Shown piece after piece: positions 1 through 10,085 of a DNA stretch of 64,000 bases (the first letter of the stretch is position 1; the number at the start of each line of letters is the position of its first letter). The notes below the pieces were generated by a model. That model ran no database searches. It worked only from the letters and a program-made list of their open reading frames with translations, and was not told where the DNA came from. The translations under genes and the position numbers were made by a program. Source of the DNA: Rhynchonema sp. JSB1_4. Its lineage: Eukaryota; Nematoda; Chromadorea; Monhysterida; Xyalidae. The DNA lies in the NCBI GenBank assembly GCA_030248065.1, contig JASAMV010004621.1, positions 44,006 through 108,005 of the forward strand, in the 5' to 3' direction.

Positions 1-37
1 CAATTGCCAGCGCGACGAGGCTCGAAGCAGAAGGACG
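1..37 (-). CDS. Kunitz module exon 20 (partial, cut by window edge)
   Basis: An ATGTTTCAG acceptor is followed in phase 1 by a reading frame giving SFCFEPRRAGN. This fits the start of a Kunitz module (first Cys, P three residues on, then G). Its position after lustrin module 19 keeps the alternation. Only 12 codons are visible, so the assignment rests on phase and context. Confidence 0.5.
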
Positions 38-3000
38 CTGAAACATTATGTGTCAAGCATGTGGTTAGAAATGCGTTTGCGCACGTAAATTTTTCTGCAT
101 TGTACGACGTTTTGGATCTATTGATGCCACAGCCACAGATTTTCTTTCCGCCGTCGGAAGCATTGCGTTTCCAGACTGCTCCAGATCTAGTTTTACGCTG
201 GTCAAAATAGTGGTGTCCAGCTTTGATTAACGGGGAAACGCTCTTCGATCAAGAAATCATGCAAGATAATAAATCAATGCGACATACCGGGATCAGGACA
301 GCAAACGCCGGGCTGTTGCTGGTTGGGTTGTTGTGCAAAGAAGGGACTGGCTTGTGGCCCACTCTGTGGCAGGGCAACGTTACACACATAACCACGGGGA
401 CAACGATTCTCAATGCTGCATGACTGGGGCAGCGTCAGCGACAACAGGGGCTTGCCGTGCGGACACAGACCGCGGAAACCTGCGTCATATGTGAAACATC
501 AAATGAATAGTGATTTCAGCACCGTTAAAGTTGTTGTTGTCACGCCCATTGACATCTGCTTGTTCAATTTAGCCTCGGTTCGAAATCAAACTTTCTCTTG
601 GGCCAATCGTTCTGAACCTTGACTTGCGGATCGACGGATAAACAAATTTACTGTAACTTTACGCGTCTTGTGTATATACATAGATACCTGGGCAAGCCTC
701 TTCGCACTCGGACTGTGTGAGGAAGTTGTTTTGATTGCCTTGCATGCCACCGTACTGAAACTGAGAGCACTCGTCATCTTGCCGGTTGTAGTACCACCGT
801 TGGGCAGGTGTGCCCAGGACACTGCCCTCGGCCAGCGGTTGTTCGCATGGATCGCCTGAAAAATTGGGAATTTTGGCTCAAAGAAACTGTTATAAAAGTA
901 AAATCACAATAAAAATATGCGTTAATCAGTGAAAGTAAGGCCGGCATCAAACTTGGTGATCGTATCTGCCGTGACCACATGACTTTTGTGCCGGAGGCGG
1001 TCAAGAGATTTCACTGGTGACACCAATTTCTTCCGGCGTGAAATTTATTTATTTTAGTTACGGAATACCTCTTATGCTCGTCGAAATAAATGCCATTAGT
1101 AAACTTCAAAATAATGTTTAGTGCAAAAAATTCACTTGACCAAGACAGATCTGACAGCCCAGTTGGAAACTTCTCCTTCGGTTTTCCTGGTAACGATAAA
1201 ATTACGCCAAAATCCATTTGCACAACAATCGCTAGTCGTTTAACCGTCAATGAACTTTATTCTGCTCTTTGCGGTCGTTCCAACATGGTGCTATCACTCG
1301 CCGTAGGGATGTAGTTCAATGAGACAGCACGCATGCGGCACGACGCCCACGCATTTGGCTGCCTGCTTTTGTAGCCAGCGTAAAACATCAATATTCAGAT
1401 GGCTGCATGCATGCATGCACGTGCATACGCTGTGTATTTCTTTTATACTCCGCGTGAAACATCAGTATTCCAATGTTTCTATTGTTGCTTTGGCATGTGT
1501 GTTTTGTGCGTTCAGCTTGTTGTTTCATTTATAACAACTAATTTCATGGCTTTTTTTATCATTTGCAGTGTTATCCTCTCTTTCTATTATAAACGTCTGG
1601 GCATCTAATCCTCCATGGGTCATGGTCCCAATCTGCCTCCAAGCTACATAGTAGTACCTTACATACCGTAGAAACAAATGCTGGTTTAGATTGATTCACT
1701 ATACAGAGGGAGCACTCTCCCGTAATTTACAAACTGTATTTATGGTATACCATAACCGAGCCCGCCAATAACACGACAGCAGGTTGTGTGGGTTTGGGTC
1801 GGTTCAGTTCCCAGATTGTTATACAAGTATCTGCCAAGATATACTAGCCACAGTAACTCACCAATAACAGGACAGCAGGTTGTAGCACTGAAATCTTCCA
1901 ACGCAAACAGTCCCACGTGACAATAGTGGGTGCGGGGACAGGAGCTGGGGTTGTTCGGGTTGCAACTGATCGGAGAATTATTCGGGTCCAGAAGGGGCTG
2001 GCCCGTGCCGCATACGTTGACTTCTGCAAAGAAATTGAAGGGTTTGCTTTTTTTGTAATTGACAGTATGTGAAAATGACGACAGTTTTATTGATTTTCTG
2101 AATAGGCTGCAACATAAATCCATACGTATTAATTTCTGTGGCTTGCAGTGGCACACAACGATTTATTCGTTATAATTCAAGAAAGCTAATACTGCGCATT
2201 TGAACTCCGTTCTCTTCATTGTACCTAGGTTTCTTATCCAAACACTAATAATGTCCAAGTTCATTACGGGCTCAAAAGTGTTTGATGAAGAACATAAAAG
2301 GGTCCCCGCGTGTGTAACTAAGCTACACACAGATGTACGCCTCATGAAAATCACCAAACCTGGGCATTCCAGTTGACACATGGCACGCGTGAGGAAGTTG
2401 TTCTGATTGCCACGCATTCCGCGGTACTGGAATCGTCGACAAACTTGGTATTGTGCATCGTAGTACCATCGTGTCAGACTCGATGGGGGACCGCGACCAC
2501 TGTCACCCTCCGACATTCGTTGCGTGCACGCGTCACGGGCTGCAGTGATGTTTCACTATTTTGGTTGCTATATTGCTAATGTGTATTATACAGCAATTAG
2601 AGAGAAGGCATCAAGTTGAATGATCAGTCAGGGCTGTGGAAAGACATTTGCATGACGTCACTCTAGTTGACCAGCGTAAACTTCCCACACAGTTACAGTA
2701 CTGCAACCGAACAACTGTTACGCTGGTCGTAATTAAATTTTATAAATTTTGTATATTTATAGATTTATCCAATTTATTTATAAAGTCCACCCCCCTAACC
2801 ATTCGGGCAGCACATGGTTGTTTCAGGAGAGTCACCGACGTGACACCAATTTCCCGGGTTACAATTTCCATCAGACACACACTGCACTGGCCGACCATTG
2901 GCGTCCAATTGCGGTGTACCGGTAGAGCATGCGTTGTCGTACACTGAAACATTAGGTGGATTGCCTTGGGAATTCAGGGTGCTTGGTTTTATCAAATGCG

Positions 3001-6000
3001 TTTCTTTATTTCTTCCTTGGAGTGATTTGTTTGTCAGACTTTTTATTTTTTGCGTATTTTCCATTGTGGAGGATATCTCAGCGTCCCTGCCAAGTTCAGT
3101 ATGTAAGGCATGGCGGCTTCAAAACATTTTCTCAAAATATTTCTCAGTGCTCAACCTTCATCGCAGGGAAAATGGAGCACAAAATTGTTTCCAATGTGAG
3201 TTGTACAGTGTGTGTTTGGCTGGCTGTTTCGACCTGACGGGCGGTGTACCAGGTAATCGTCAGTGCGCGTGCACCAGACGGCCACATTGTAAAGTTTTCA
3301 CTACCTTCCCATTTCCTAACCCGGGCAAGTCGCGGCACAGTCGGCTTCGGTGAGGAAATTATTGGGATTTCCCTTCATGCCCCTGTAGGTGAATTGGCGA
3401 CACGTGCGACTGTTTGACTCGTAGTACCACCGCGGCACAGAGTATTGACCTTGACCATAGTCGACTGGTTGTTGGCAGGGACTCAGGTTGCCTGAATCAA
3501 AACGGAGATTGGGTATTTCTATTATCATGCTCATTCCAACTGGAGGGGTGTCAACGCTGGTGACTAGATCGGATCAACACACATACGTTGACCACGTGAC
3601 TTAATTCAACCAACATAAAAGTCATTCCGAGACAAAAACCAACAGCTTGCAGCGCTAGTATCAGTAAATTTCTCATTGTTCTCAATTTCAGAATGTCACA
3701 TGAATAAACCAGATGACATCTTATCATTAATATTTTTTGCAGAAAAAAACTGCGAGCTGAAAATTATTTTCCAAAGAGATTAAGATTACACCTGAGTTGC
3801 AACACATAGTCAAGTTAGCGTTCTGTGGTCCGACGTGGCAATAATAGCCGGTGGGACAGAGTCGATTCGCATTGCATGTTCGGGCGTACAGACCATCGAG
3901 TAGGGGCTCGCCGATACCACATGCATTGGTCCACACTGCAACAAGGGCACGATTGTAAACATCCAAATTGCCCTTTTCTTTGAATAGGGATAGAGTTCTA
4001 CCACTATTGTCGATTTATCCACAATCTTAAAAGTTCTCTCTTGCACATAATAATCAACTTTTTCCGCTAGTCAAAGTCAGTGCTTGAACTCTATCGTCAA
4101 ATGGTACACACAGAAAATGTCCTTTATTTCCACTTGGTCCATCCGTAGTAGTGATCGTTGGGCCTAGCTTCAAATATGAAACAGAAAATGTAGAAAATGT
4201 TGGCAAACTAACGCGGACAGCCGGAGTTCTCACAGTCGGTTTGCGACAGGAACATATTCGGGCTTCCCCGCAATCCATTGTAGACAAATGGGAGGCACTC
4301 CCTTCTCGACGAGTCATAATACCACCGCGGCAGATTGGCCGAGCCCGTACCAGACAGCATGGGTTGTGTGCAGATGTCACCGGCTGGGGAATGCAAACTA
4401 AATTAAAAGAAAATATGATGCGATGAAGGAGAAAATTACCCTACATACCCATGGGACAGCAGACAGTGGTGTCATCCCGAGCCCCAATGTGACACCAATG
4501 GGTTCGGGGGCAGAGATTGAACTCGGAACATTGCAATGGACGGTTATTGGTGTCCAATAAGGGCTGGCCCGTGATGCATGGGTTGACACAACCTGGAATT
4601 ATATGAAAGTGGGCCTGTTTTTCGTCACCTATACTTACCGGTATCAAAGTTGGTGATCGGTTTGGTCTTGCCTGGCGATGGGAATTTTTGCACTAATTCT
4701 GAGAATTACCTTAATTTCGTTGTTCTCATACACCTTTCATAAAACCTCTGCGCTGGTTTGAACTTAGAGCCATTAAATTGTCATCATAGAAAGTAGCGGG
4801 ATCAAGGCAAGATCGTCAAGCTTGATGTTGGTAATTATCGTTTTTTCTTAAAAAAATTCTGTCCAAGCAGATAATTCACAATTTTCCGAAATAAAACTCA
4901 CTAGGACACGCGACCTCACAGTCTTGTCGTGTGAGGAAGTTGTTCTGATTGCCCAGCAGGCCTCCATAGGTGAACTGTCTACATGAGCCACACAGTCCGA
5001 CGGTTGAATCGAGGTACCAACGGGACAGGCCCGATTGGCCTTGTCCCGTGGCAAGCGGTTGTTGACAAACATTGTCCACAGCTGGAAACAGTGCGAGTGA
5101 GTGCGCTTGATGAGTCAGGGTATTGTACAACGAGCGCTATCAAACTTGGTGATCGGATATGATCTGCATGTAACCTTTTGAGCATCCAACGAAGCGTAAA
5201 AGTTGTTGCGAAGAACCATTGCCCTATATAAAGGAACCTCTGCGCTGGTAAAACCAGCGAAACCAATAAACTCGTTTCGAATTCAAAATTCAAAAATGTT
5301 ACGTATGACAAATTCTTGAATATCCGATTCAATTGGTCAATATATTGAAACATCGGGTAGACATGCTATCATATACCTCCGGGACAGCAGACAGTGGTCA
5401 CTTCAGAATCCCCATAATGACACCAATAGCCGGGTCGGCAATCTTGCACACTGAAACCACAACGTTGGGGCCTGCCATCCACGCCTGCTTGGGGAGTGCC
5501 CGTACGACACGGGTTGGGACAACCTGCAAGTTGGGTGTTGCGCCTGATTTGGGAGAATGCTTAGCGGTATCGGTGCGAGATACTATTTTCGGGAGGTTCG
5601 TGTCGTGCCCAGATAACGTAAATCAACCGTCGGGGTGGGTTGCAAAACTGAGGAGTGGTCCCATGAACTGAATTCTGTGCTGCACAAACAGGGTTCGGTA
5701 GGATTTCAGTTTTCTTGACAACATACTAATGGTGAACCCGCATGCTTGGAATGGTTTGGATGTTCGTTTGTGTTTGACCTTGGTTTCACACGGACCTGAC
5801 AAAATAAACAAGTTATGGAAAATAACATAAAAAAATTATGCAATAAATCCACCAACTGGGACACGTTCGCTCGCAAGCCTCACGTGACACAAAGTTGTTC
5901 TGTGTGCCCTTCAGTCCCCTGTACGTCATCTGTCTGCATTCACCACACAGTCCTTGTGTTGTGTCGAACATCCAACGTGATAGAGAATACGTGCCTTGAC

Positions 6001-9000
6001 CCGGGGTACTTGGTAGGTTGCACGGCGAATCGGCTGCAAATTTCTTCCACCCTATTTTCCTTCGTTGAGTTTTCTCCAAATCCGAACTGACGTTATTTAG
6101 GTAGGTACAGTCTATCCTGAAGCGATCGGGGCCGAAATTTTCGTTTATGACACTGCATCATGGGATATAAAGCGATCTGGGCGATTCGCTATTCAGAGGT
6201 TCGTTATAGAGAAGGTCGACCGCATACAGAAGTCGGTTAAATTTTGTGCACCAGTTCATCGTCAGTGTGAGTGGACACGCCTAATTTCAGTAAACAATAA
6301 AACACAGACTTTTTCCTGGACAGCATACAGTTGTGAGAGCATCGCCACCCACGTGACACCAATAGGTGCCGGGACACGAGCCAAACTGCGAACAACTAAT
6401 CGGACGAGCGGACGTGTCGAGAAGGGGGGTACCCGTCGGGCACGGGTTCTCGCAACCTGATTGCAAATGTGGATGATACTGGGCAGTGCTCGGACGGTAT
6501 GGGTTTAGTTACCTTACAGATGCTTTTTTATTTTTGGACCCCGTTGTCGGGCTAGAAAACATACGCACCAAAACACGACGCCAAATAAACAACGCAAAAT
6601 TGACCATTTCCTATTTTATCAGGATTAAAATTCTCCGGATCCGGATTTCGGGATGGGGATCCCGTTCGATCACTGCTAGTGGGTGGTATTCAGTACCTAT
6701 ACGTACAGTTATGGGCAATGCATCAACAACAATTTAACGATAGAAAGCACTATTATATGTATGTGATTTCTACGCTCTGCACGTGAGTGCGTCGAATGAG
6801 TATTGAGCAATCAAGACACCAATACTGCATGTATACCGCCTGCTACAATCAGTTCAGTCTTTGATTTATCAATGAGCCGTTGACTCTGTTCGTCGGGCAA
6901 AGAACAGCCGGTATCAAACTTGGTGATCGATACGATCCGGGTGGGTGGTTTGAGATCTGATGATAACACACTTTGATTTCGACCTGCCTATGTTGTTCCC
7001 AGACAGCTACATAGCATACCTATGTGGTAAACGACTTGAATCTTGTGTCATCAGTGAATCTCGATACATCCGACCAAAAAGCGGATCGATCACCAAGTCT
7101 CTTACCGTGTGCACATAAACTAATGTTTCAATGAATGGACTCACGCGGACAGGCTTGTTCACATTCAGCTCGAGTGAGGAAGTTATTCTGATTGCCCCTC
7201 ATGCCCCTGTATGTGAATTGGCGACACTCGCCACAGAGACCGATGTTGCGATCGAGGTACCATCGTTGCAGGGCACCTTGCCCCTCGCCCTCCTCACGAG
7301 GCTGTTGGCACACTTCGGCTGCAAGGCAGTGGGGATGGGGATTAAGGTTTGGGTGTGGTATCAAATTGGGAGCAACCAGATCGGACCAGTCTAGTCACGT
7401 GACTAATTGTGCTTGGGATGACGTAATCTACTCATACGCGTATAGGCTATCATCTTCGATCAGCCTTTTCAGAATACAAATAACCTTACGCTGGCCAAAA
7501 TTTGTAGCAGAAGCAAATCTCGAAATTCTTATCGAAATGGTGTCCTGACCAAGCCACATCCGATCCGATTATCAAGTGTATCCGGTCTTCAATTTGTGCG
7601 TCCAAAGCATGCAAATGCAAAACAAGGAAAGCGAACCCAAATGTCCTTGAGCACATGATAACCGAACCAACTTCCCAAAGCCGGACAGCACACCGTCTGT
7701 TCAGCATTAATGCCCACATGACACCACATAAAGTTGGGACACGTCCGACCATTGGCACGACAGTACATTGGCTGAGTGGTGCGGGCACCACCACTGTTGA
7801 AGGTTGATGTGAATGGACAGGGGTCGTCGAATACTGCAATGTGCTGGATGATGTGTAGCGCAGTGGTTTAAGCTCCAGAAGGCAGTCCAAGGGAGTGGGT
7901 TCGAATCCCACCCAAGGTACGAAGCAAATGATGTTGCACTCATCATGCAACTGCGAGGATTGGCTGAAGTCAAATCTGTGGTTGTGAGAGATTTGAAACA
8001 AAAATAATGGCTCTCGCTTGTATGACTGGAATTTGTTGTACCATGCAATGAAGGATAAATTTGTTTGTTTGGCACAAGGCATCATGCATGTAATTCAGAT
8101 AGAGTGTATTTCCTCATTTTCTCCCACATCCCACCCTACCGTCACAGTTCGCTTCGCACTGGTCCTTAGACAGAAAGTTGTTCTGTGTGCCCCTCATGCC
8201 ATTGTATGTGAACGTGGCACATTGCCGTGTTTGACCATTGTAGTACCAACGTTGTAGCTGGTCAGTACCCCTGCCCGCACTTAGCGCTGTCGCACAGGGG
8301 TCGGGCGCTGGAATTGACCAAAGTGGGATTGATGTGGCTGGATTGGGTTAGCAGAATGGCTGGTGTGTATTGGACCTGTGATTTGACGGCGGATTGGATC
8401 TACACTTGTAATTGTGCCTTGGTCACGTGACTTTTTTGAAACAAGGATATTTCGAGGTTTTTTGATGCTATACTATCTCGACCCCGAGTTGTTCATTGTG
8501 TGTCTGAAAACAGCTGCAGCGCTGGTAAAAGTAAGAGGCCAGAGTAATTTTATGAATATCCTTCACACAAAAAAGTCAAGTGGTCAACGTATCTTATCTG
8601 ATTCAGTTTGGCTTTCTAGGCGGCTGATGGACCGCGACAAGGACATACTGTATGGCGCAGGGCGCATGGCAACGTTGAGATTTGTGATAAAATATAGTAT
8701 GTATAGCTTCAATTTCAACAAACCCTTGTAAAACATCGTATTAATCAGACCCTAACCGTATGTAAAAGTTATGCTAACCCGCGCCAGGACAGCAGGCAGT
8801 CGTCTCCAACGTAGCCCCAATGTGACACCAATATCCAGATGGACATCCACCGGTGATGCCACAAATGGTCCAATCCCCACTTACTGGGTCACTCGCTGGG
8901 TCACCACAACAACACGGGTTCACACGTTCTGAGAAGGAAATAATGAGGTTGGGGTTCGGAATTAACAGCAGGATGAATCTTTGCCCACAAAGGGTTGCAT

Positions 9001-10085
9001 CAAACTTGAAGCCAACAATCTATGACTGTGGTTGGACTGCGGCAAGACATGGCCAAACTTTGTTTGGACACTGTATATTTTTTGCATTAAGTTGGGGCAT
9101 CTCTTGCACGAAGTCCTACCGTGGTCATGGTGCTTGATTTCTGGCGGATGTAAAGTTCTGGCAACAAGCTAACGTACCTGGACATATCGTCTGACACTGT
9201 TCCCTTGTGACAAAGTTGTTCCTGTTTCCCCTGATGCCCTTGTAGTAGAATGCCTGGCACTGCCGAGTGGACTGATCGAAGTAGAATCGTTGGATTTGGC
9301 TCATTCCTTGACCGACGTTGATCGGACCATCGCAAGGGTTGTTGAGGTCTGGAGTGGGGGGATTTAGTAAATTCGGATTCGTCTTCGTTCACTATGTTTG
9401 ACTTTTATCGAGCACAAACAAGCTGCTGTTTAGCTGCGGTACCCACGGTGTCTGGCGGTTCATGAACCGGAATATAGCGTAAGCGTGTTCTCGTTGCCCG
9501 TTTAGCTGCTTACGCAGATGAGCGGTGCACCAGGTCATCGTCAGAATTCACCAGATAGGCATCTAAACGCAAAAATATAGCTGCTTAGTTTATTCATTCA
9601 ACTGATTATTCAACTTGTTTCTGCGTGAAACATCAACTAGGCACAGTACACTTGACGATTCACCATGAGTCAGGCCATAAAAATCCCAACCTGGCCTTCT
9701 GATGCTTCAACCATGGTTATTTCCTTTCAGAAACTGACAGGGAAGAACATTCGACCTAATTAATTCTAAAGGCCTAATTATACTTCGTTCTCTCAGAGAA
9801 CAAAGAACAAATTCTCGCGCGCTGATTGGTCCACGTATGTTCAACAGCCAATCAGCGCGCGAGAATTTGTTCTTTGTTCTCTGAGAGAACGAAGTATAGT
9901 TAGGCCTTTACAGCTCTCTGCCATACATACCTGACGTGATCGGACAGCACACAGTCGTCTGTATGTCATAGCCAACATGACACCAATATCCGGGCGGACA
10001 ATTGTCGGTGATCCAACTGCACGTGAACAGCCCACCGCTGGATGCACGCAATGGGTTGCCGTTTGGACATGCGTTCACAGGACAT
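1..10085 (-). CDS. Multi-module Kunitz/lustrin secreted protein gene (3' part; both ends outside view)
   Basis: Twenty exons on the minus strand encode alternating modules. Lustrin-type modules carry C..G.PLLD...C....CP..YWCH.G....TTVCCP. Kunitz-type modules carry C..P...G.G....RWYYD.....C..F.Y.G..GN.NNFLT...C...CP. Order from the N-terminal side is L K L K ... with no break. Nineteen complete module exons are 144-192 bp, and nearly all begin and end in phase 1, typical of shuffled extracellular modules. Such mixed proteins are known from nematodes, where they are linked to cuticle, extracellular matrix or protease control. No signal-peptide exon was found: the first visible module is preceded by a phase change, so the 5' end lies upstream of 10.1 kb, and the 3' end lies left of the window. 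The exact role is inference. Confidence 0.9.
288..479 (-). CDS. Lustrin-type module exon 19
   Basis: Flanked by CAG acceptor and GTATGT donor, phase 1 at both ends, 64 codons. The frame holds GLCPHGKPLL, then C, CPRGYVC and a final CCP. It is the most divergent module of the set: a Q/P-rich insertion of about 16 residues sits between YVC and the terminal CC, and the usual CH.G is CN.A. The residue that is the extra N-terminal Cys in modules 7, 9 and 11 is Phe here. Confidence 0.8.
688..855 (-). CDS. Kunitz-type module exon 18
   Basis: TTTTTCAG acceptor, CAG|GTATCT donor, phase 1-1, 56 codons. Shows GDPCEQP, RWYYN, C..F.YGGMQGNQNNFLT and CEEACPG. It has four cysteines; the pair equivalent to Cys14-Cys38 of BPTI is absent (Met at the second position). 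Inhibitory activity of the classical type is therefore doubtful. Confidence 0.92.
1862..2023 (-). CDS. Lustrin-type module exon 17
   Basis: CTTTGCAG acceptor and TTG|GTGAGT donor, 54 codons. Contains VNVCGTGQPLLD, then C, CPRTHYCHVG and TTCCP. Six cysteines, no extra N-terminal Cys (Val at that position). A slightly longer loop before the terminal CC than in most sister modules. Confidence 0.92.
2360..2539 (-). CDS. Kunitz-type module exon 16
   Basis: CTGCAG acceptor, CAG|GTTTGG donor, 60 codons, phase 1-1. Contains DACTQ, LTRWYYD, C.RFQYRGMRGNQNNFLT and CQLECPG. Four cysteines. The segment between the first Cys and RWYY is longer than in its neighbours and lacks the usual G-Q-G. Confidence 0.9.
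2800..2943 (-). CDS. Lustrin-type module exon 15
   Basis: AATGTTTCAG acceptor, ATG|GTTAGG donor, 48 codons. Contains YDNACSTGTPQLD, C, CNPGNWCHVG and TTMCCPNG. Six cysteines; Tyr stands where modules 7, 9 and 11 have the extra Cys. Confidence 0.92.
3321..3491 (-). CDS. Kunitz-type module exon 14
   Basis: GATTCAG acceptor, CGG|GTTAGG donor, 57 codons. Contains SPCQQP, GQGQYSVPRWYYE, C.QFTYRGMKGNPNNFLT and CAATCPG. Four cysteines, with Met replacing the second missing-pair cysteine. Confidence 0.92.
3792..3935 (-). CDS. Lustrin-type module exon 13
   Basis: GTTGCAG acceptor, CAG|GTGTAA donor, 48 codons. Contains WTNACGIGEPLLD, C, CPTGYYCHVG and TMCCNSG. Six cysteines; Trp occupies the extra-Cys position. 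The usual Pro after CC is Asn. Confidence 0.9.
4213..4383 (-). CDS. Kunitz-type module exon 12
   Basis: CCCAG acceptor, CGC|GTTAGT donor, 57 codons. Contains GDICTQP, LPRWYYD, C.PFVYNGLRGSPNMFLS and CENSGCPR. Four cysteines, with one extra residue between the last two. NNF is replaced by NMF. Confidence 0.9.
4449..4592 (-). CDS. Lustrin-type module exon 11 (with extra N-terminal Cys)
   Basis: ATTCCAG acceptor, ATGG|GTATGT donor, 48 codons. Contains CVNPCITGQPLLD, C, CPRTHWCHIG and TTVCCPMG. It has seven cysteines; the additional one is the first complete codon of the exon, four residues before the usual first Cys. The preceding Kunitz module 10 also has one extra cysteine. Confidence 0.93.
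4902..5081 (-). CDS. Kunitz-type module exon 10 (with GLCGSC insertion)
   Basis: TTTCCAG acceptor, TA|GTGAGT donor, 60 codons. Contains NVCQQP, GLSRWYLD, then GLCGSCRQFTYGGLLGNQNNF and CEVACPS. A three-residue insertion adds one cysteine just before the normal third-position cysteine, giving an odd total of five. Confidence 0.93.
5377..5523 (-). CDS. Lustrin-type module exon 9 (with extra N-terminal Cys)
   Basis: CTTGCAG acceptor, GAG|GTATAT donor, 49 codons. Contains CPNPCRTGTPQ, C, CRPGYWCHYG and TTVCCPGG. Seven cysteines; the first is extra and follows Kunitz module 8, which also carries an unpaired extra cysteine. Confidence 0.92.
5857..6033 (-). CDS. Kunitz-type module exon 8 (with GLCGEC insertion)
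   Basis: TTTGCAG acceptor, phase-1 donor CCCA|GTTGGT, 59 codons. Contains DSPCNLP, GQGTYSLSRWMFD, GLCGECRQMTYRGLKGTQNNF and CERTCPS. Five cysteines, the odd one being in the insertion. RWYYD is altered to RWMFD. Confidence 0.9.
6310..6456 (-). CDS. Lustrin-type module exon 7 (with extra N-terminal Cys)
   Basis: AATCAG acceptor and a weak phase-1 donor AAAAA|GTCTGT, 49 codons. Contains CENPCPTGTPLLD, C, CPGTYWCHVG and TTVCCPG. Seven cysteines; the extra one follows Kunitz module 6, which has the matching insertion. Confidence 0.9.
7145..7318 (-). CDS. Kunitz-type module exon 6 (with GLCGEC insertion)
   Basis: CTTGCAG acceptor, CGC|GTGAGT donor, 58 codons. Contains EVCQQP, LQRWYLD, GLCGECRQFTYRGMRGNQNNF and CEQACPR. 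Five cysteines. Donor and acceptor are both strong. Confidence 0.93.
7672..7833 (-). CDS. Lustrin-type module exon 5
   Basis: ATTGCAG acceptor, GGGAA|GTTGGT donor, 54 codons. Contains FDDPCPF, C, CPNFMWCHVG and QTVCCPAL. Six cysteines. The G.PLLD signature of the family is lost and replaced by a Ser/Gly/Thr-rich loop. Phe stands at the extra-Cys position. Confidence 0.85.
7855..7921 (+). repeat. tRNA-derived (SINE-like) sequence in an intron
   Basis: The stretch has an A-box-like TAGCGCAGTGGTTTAAGC and a perfect B-box GGTTCGAATCC inside a five-base-pair T arm (GTGGG/CCCAC). The 5' sequence does not pair with the CCAAGGT expected to form the acceptor stem, so it is not a functional tRNA by inspection. 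A tRNA-derived SINE head or tRNA remnant is the best reading. Confidence 0.5.
8140..8307 (-). CDS. Kunitz-type module exon 4
   Basis: ATTCCAG acceptor, phase-1 donor GACG|GTAGGG, 56 codons. Contains PDPCATA, QLQRWYYN, C.TFTYNGMRGTQNNFLS and CEANCDG. Four cysteines. The CP after the last cysteine is CD here. Confidence 0.9.
8779..8928 (-). CDS. Lustrin-type module exon 3
   Basis: CTTCTCAG acceptor, GCGG|GTTAGC donor, 50 codons. Contains RVNPCCCGDP, C, CPSGYWCHIG and TTACCPGA. Three consecutive cysteines at the N-terminal end give eight in total, unlike any sister module. The PLLD part is absent. Confidence 0.88.
9178..9348 (-). CDS. Kunitz-type module exon 2
   Basis: CTCCAG acceptor, CAG|GTACGT donor, 57 codons. 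Contains NNPCDGP, IQRFYFD, C.AFYYKGIRGNRNNFVT and CQTICPG. Four cysteines. RFYFD replaces RWYYD. Confidence 0.9.
9767..9910. mobile_element. Foldback MITE, TA-flanked
   Basis: Near-perfect inverted repeat of about 65 bp per arm, ending AAGGCC...GGCCTT next to TA on both sides. It sits in the intron directly after lustrin exon 1. The core TCTCGCGCGCTGATTGG is shared with the TTAA-flanked MITEs near 22.6, 25.0, 33.6, 36.6 and 59.1 kb. Confidence 0.8.
9931..10085 (-). CDS. Lustrin-type module exon 1 (first one visible)
   Basis: Donor CAG|GTATGT is phase 1 as elsewhere. The only acceptor at the 5' side, AAACATCAG, requires a different phase (one overhanging base), because phase 1 would meet a stop. 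This suggests the upstream exon is not another module but a leader or signal-peptide exon. Contains CPVNACPNGNPL, C, CPPGYWCHVG and TTVCCP; seven cysteines, including an extra N-terminal one. Confidence 0.85.

Noticed and set aside
7486..8085. 199-residue minus-strand open frame
   Set aside because: It runs through lustrin exon 5 in another frame, its introns and a tRNA-like repeat; the VGFEPTP stretch is the translated tRNA B-box region.
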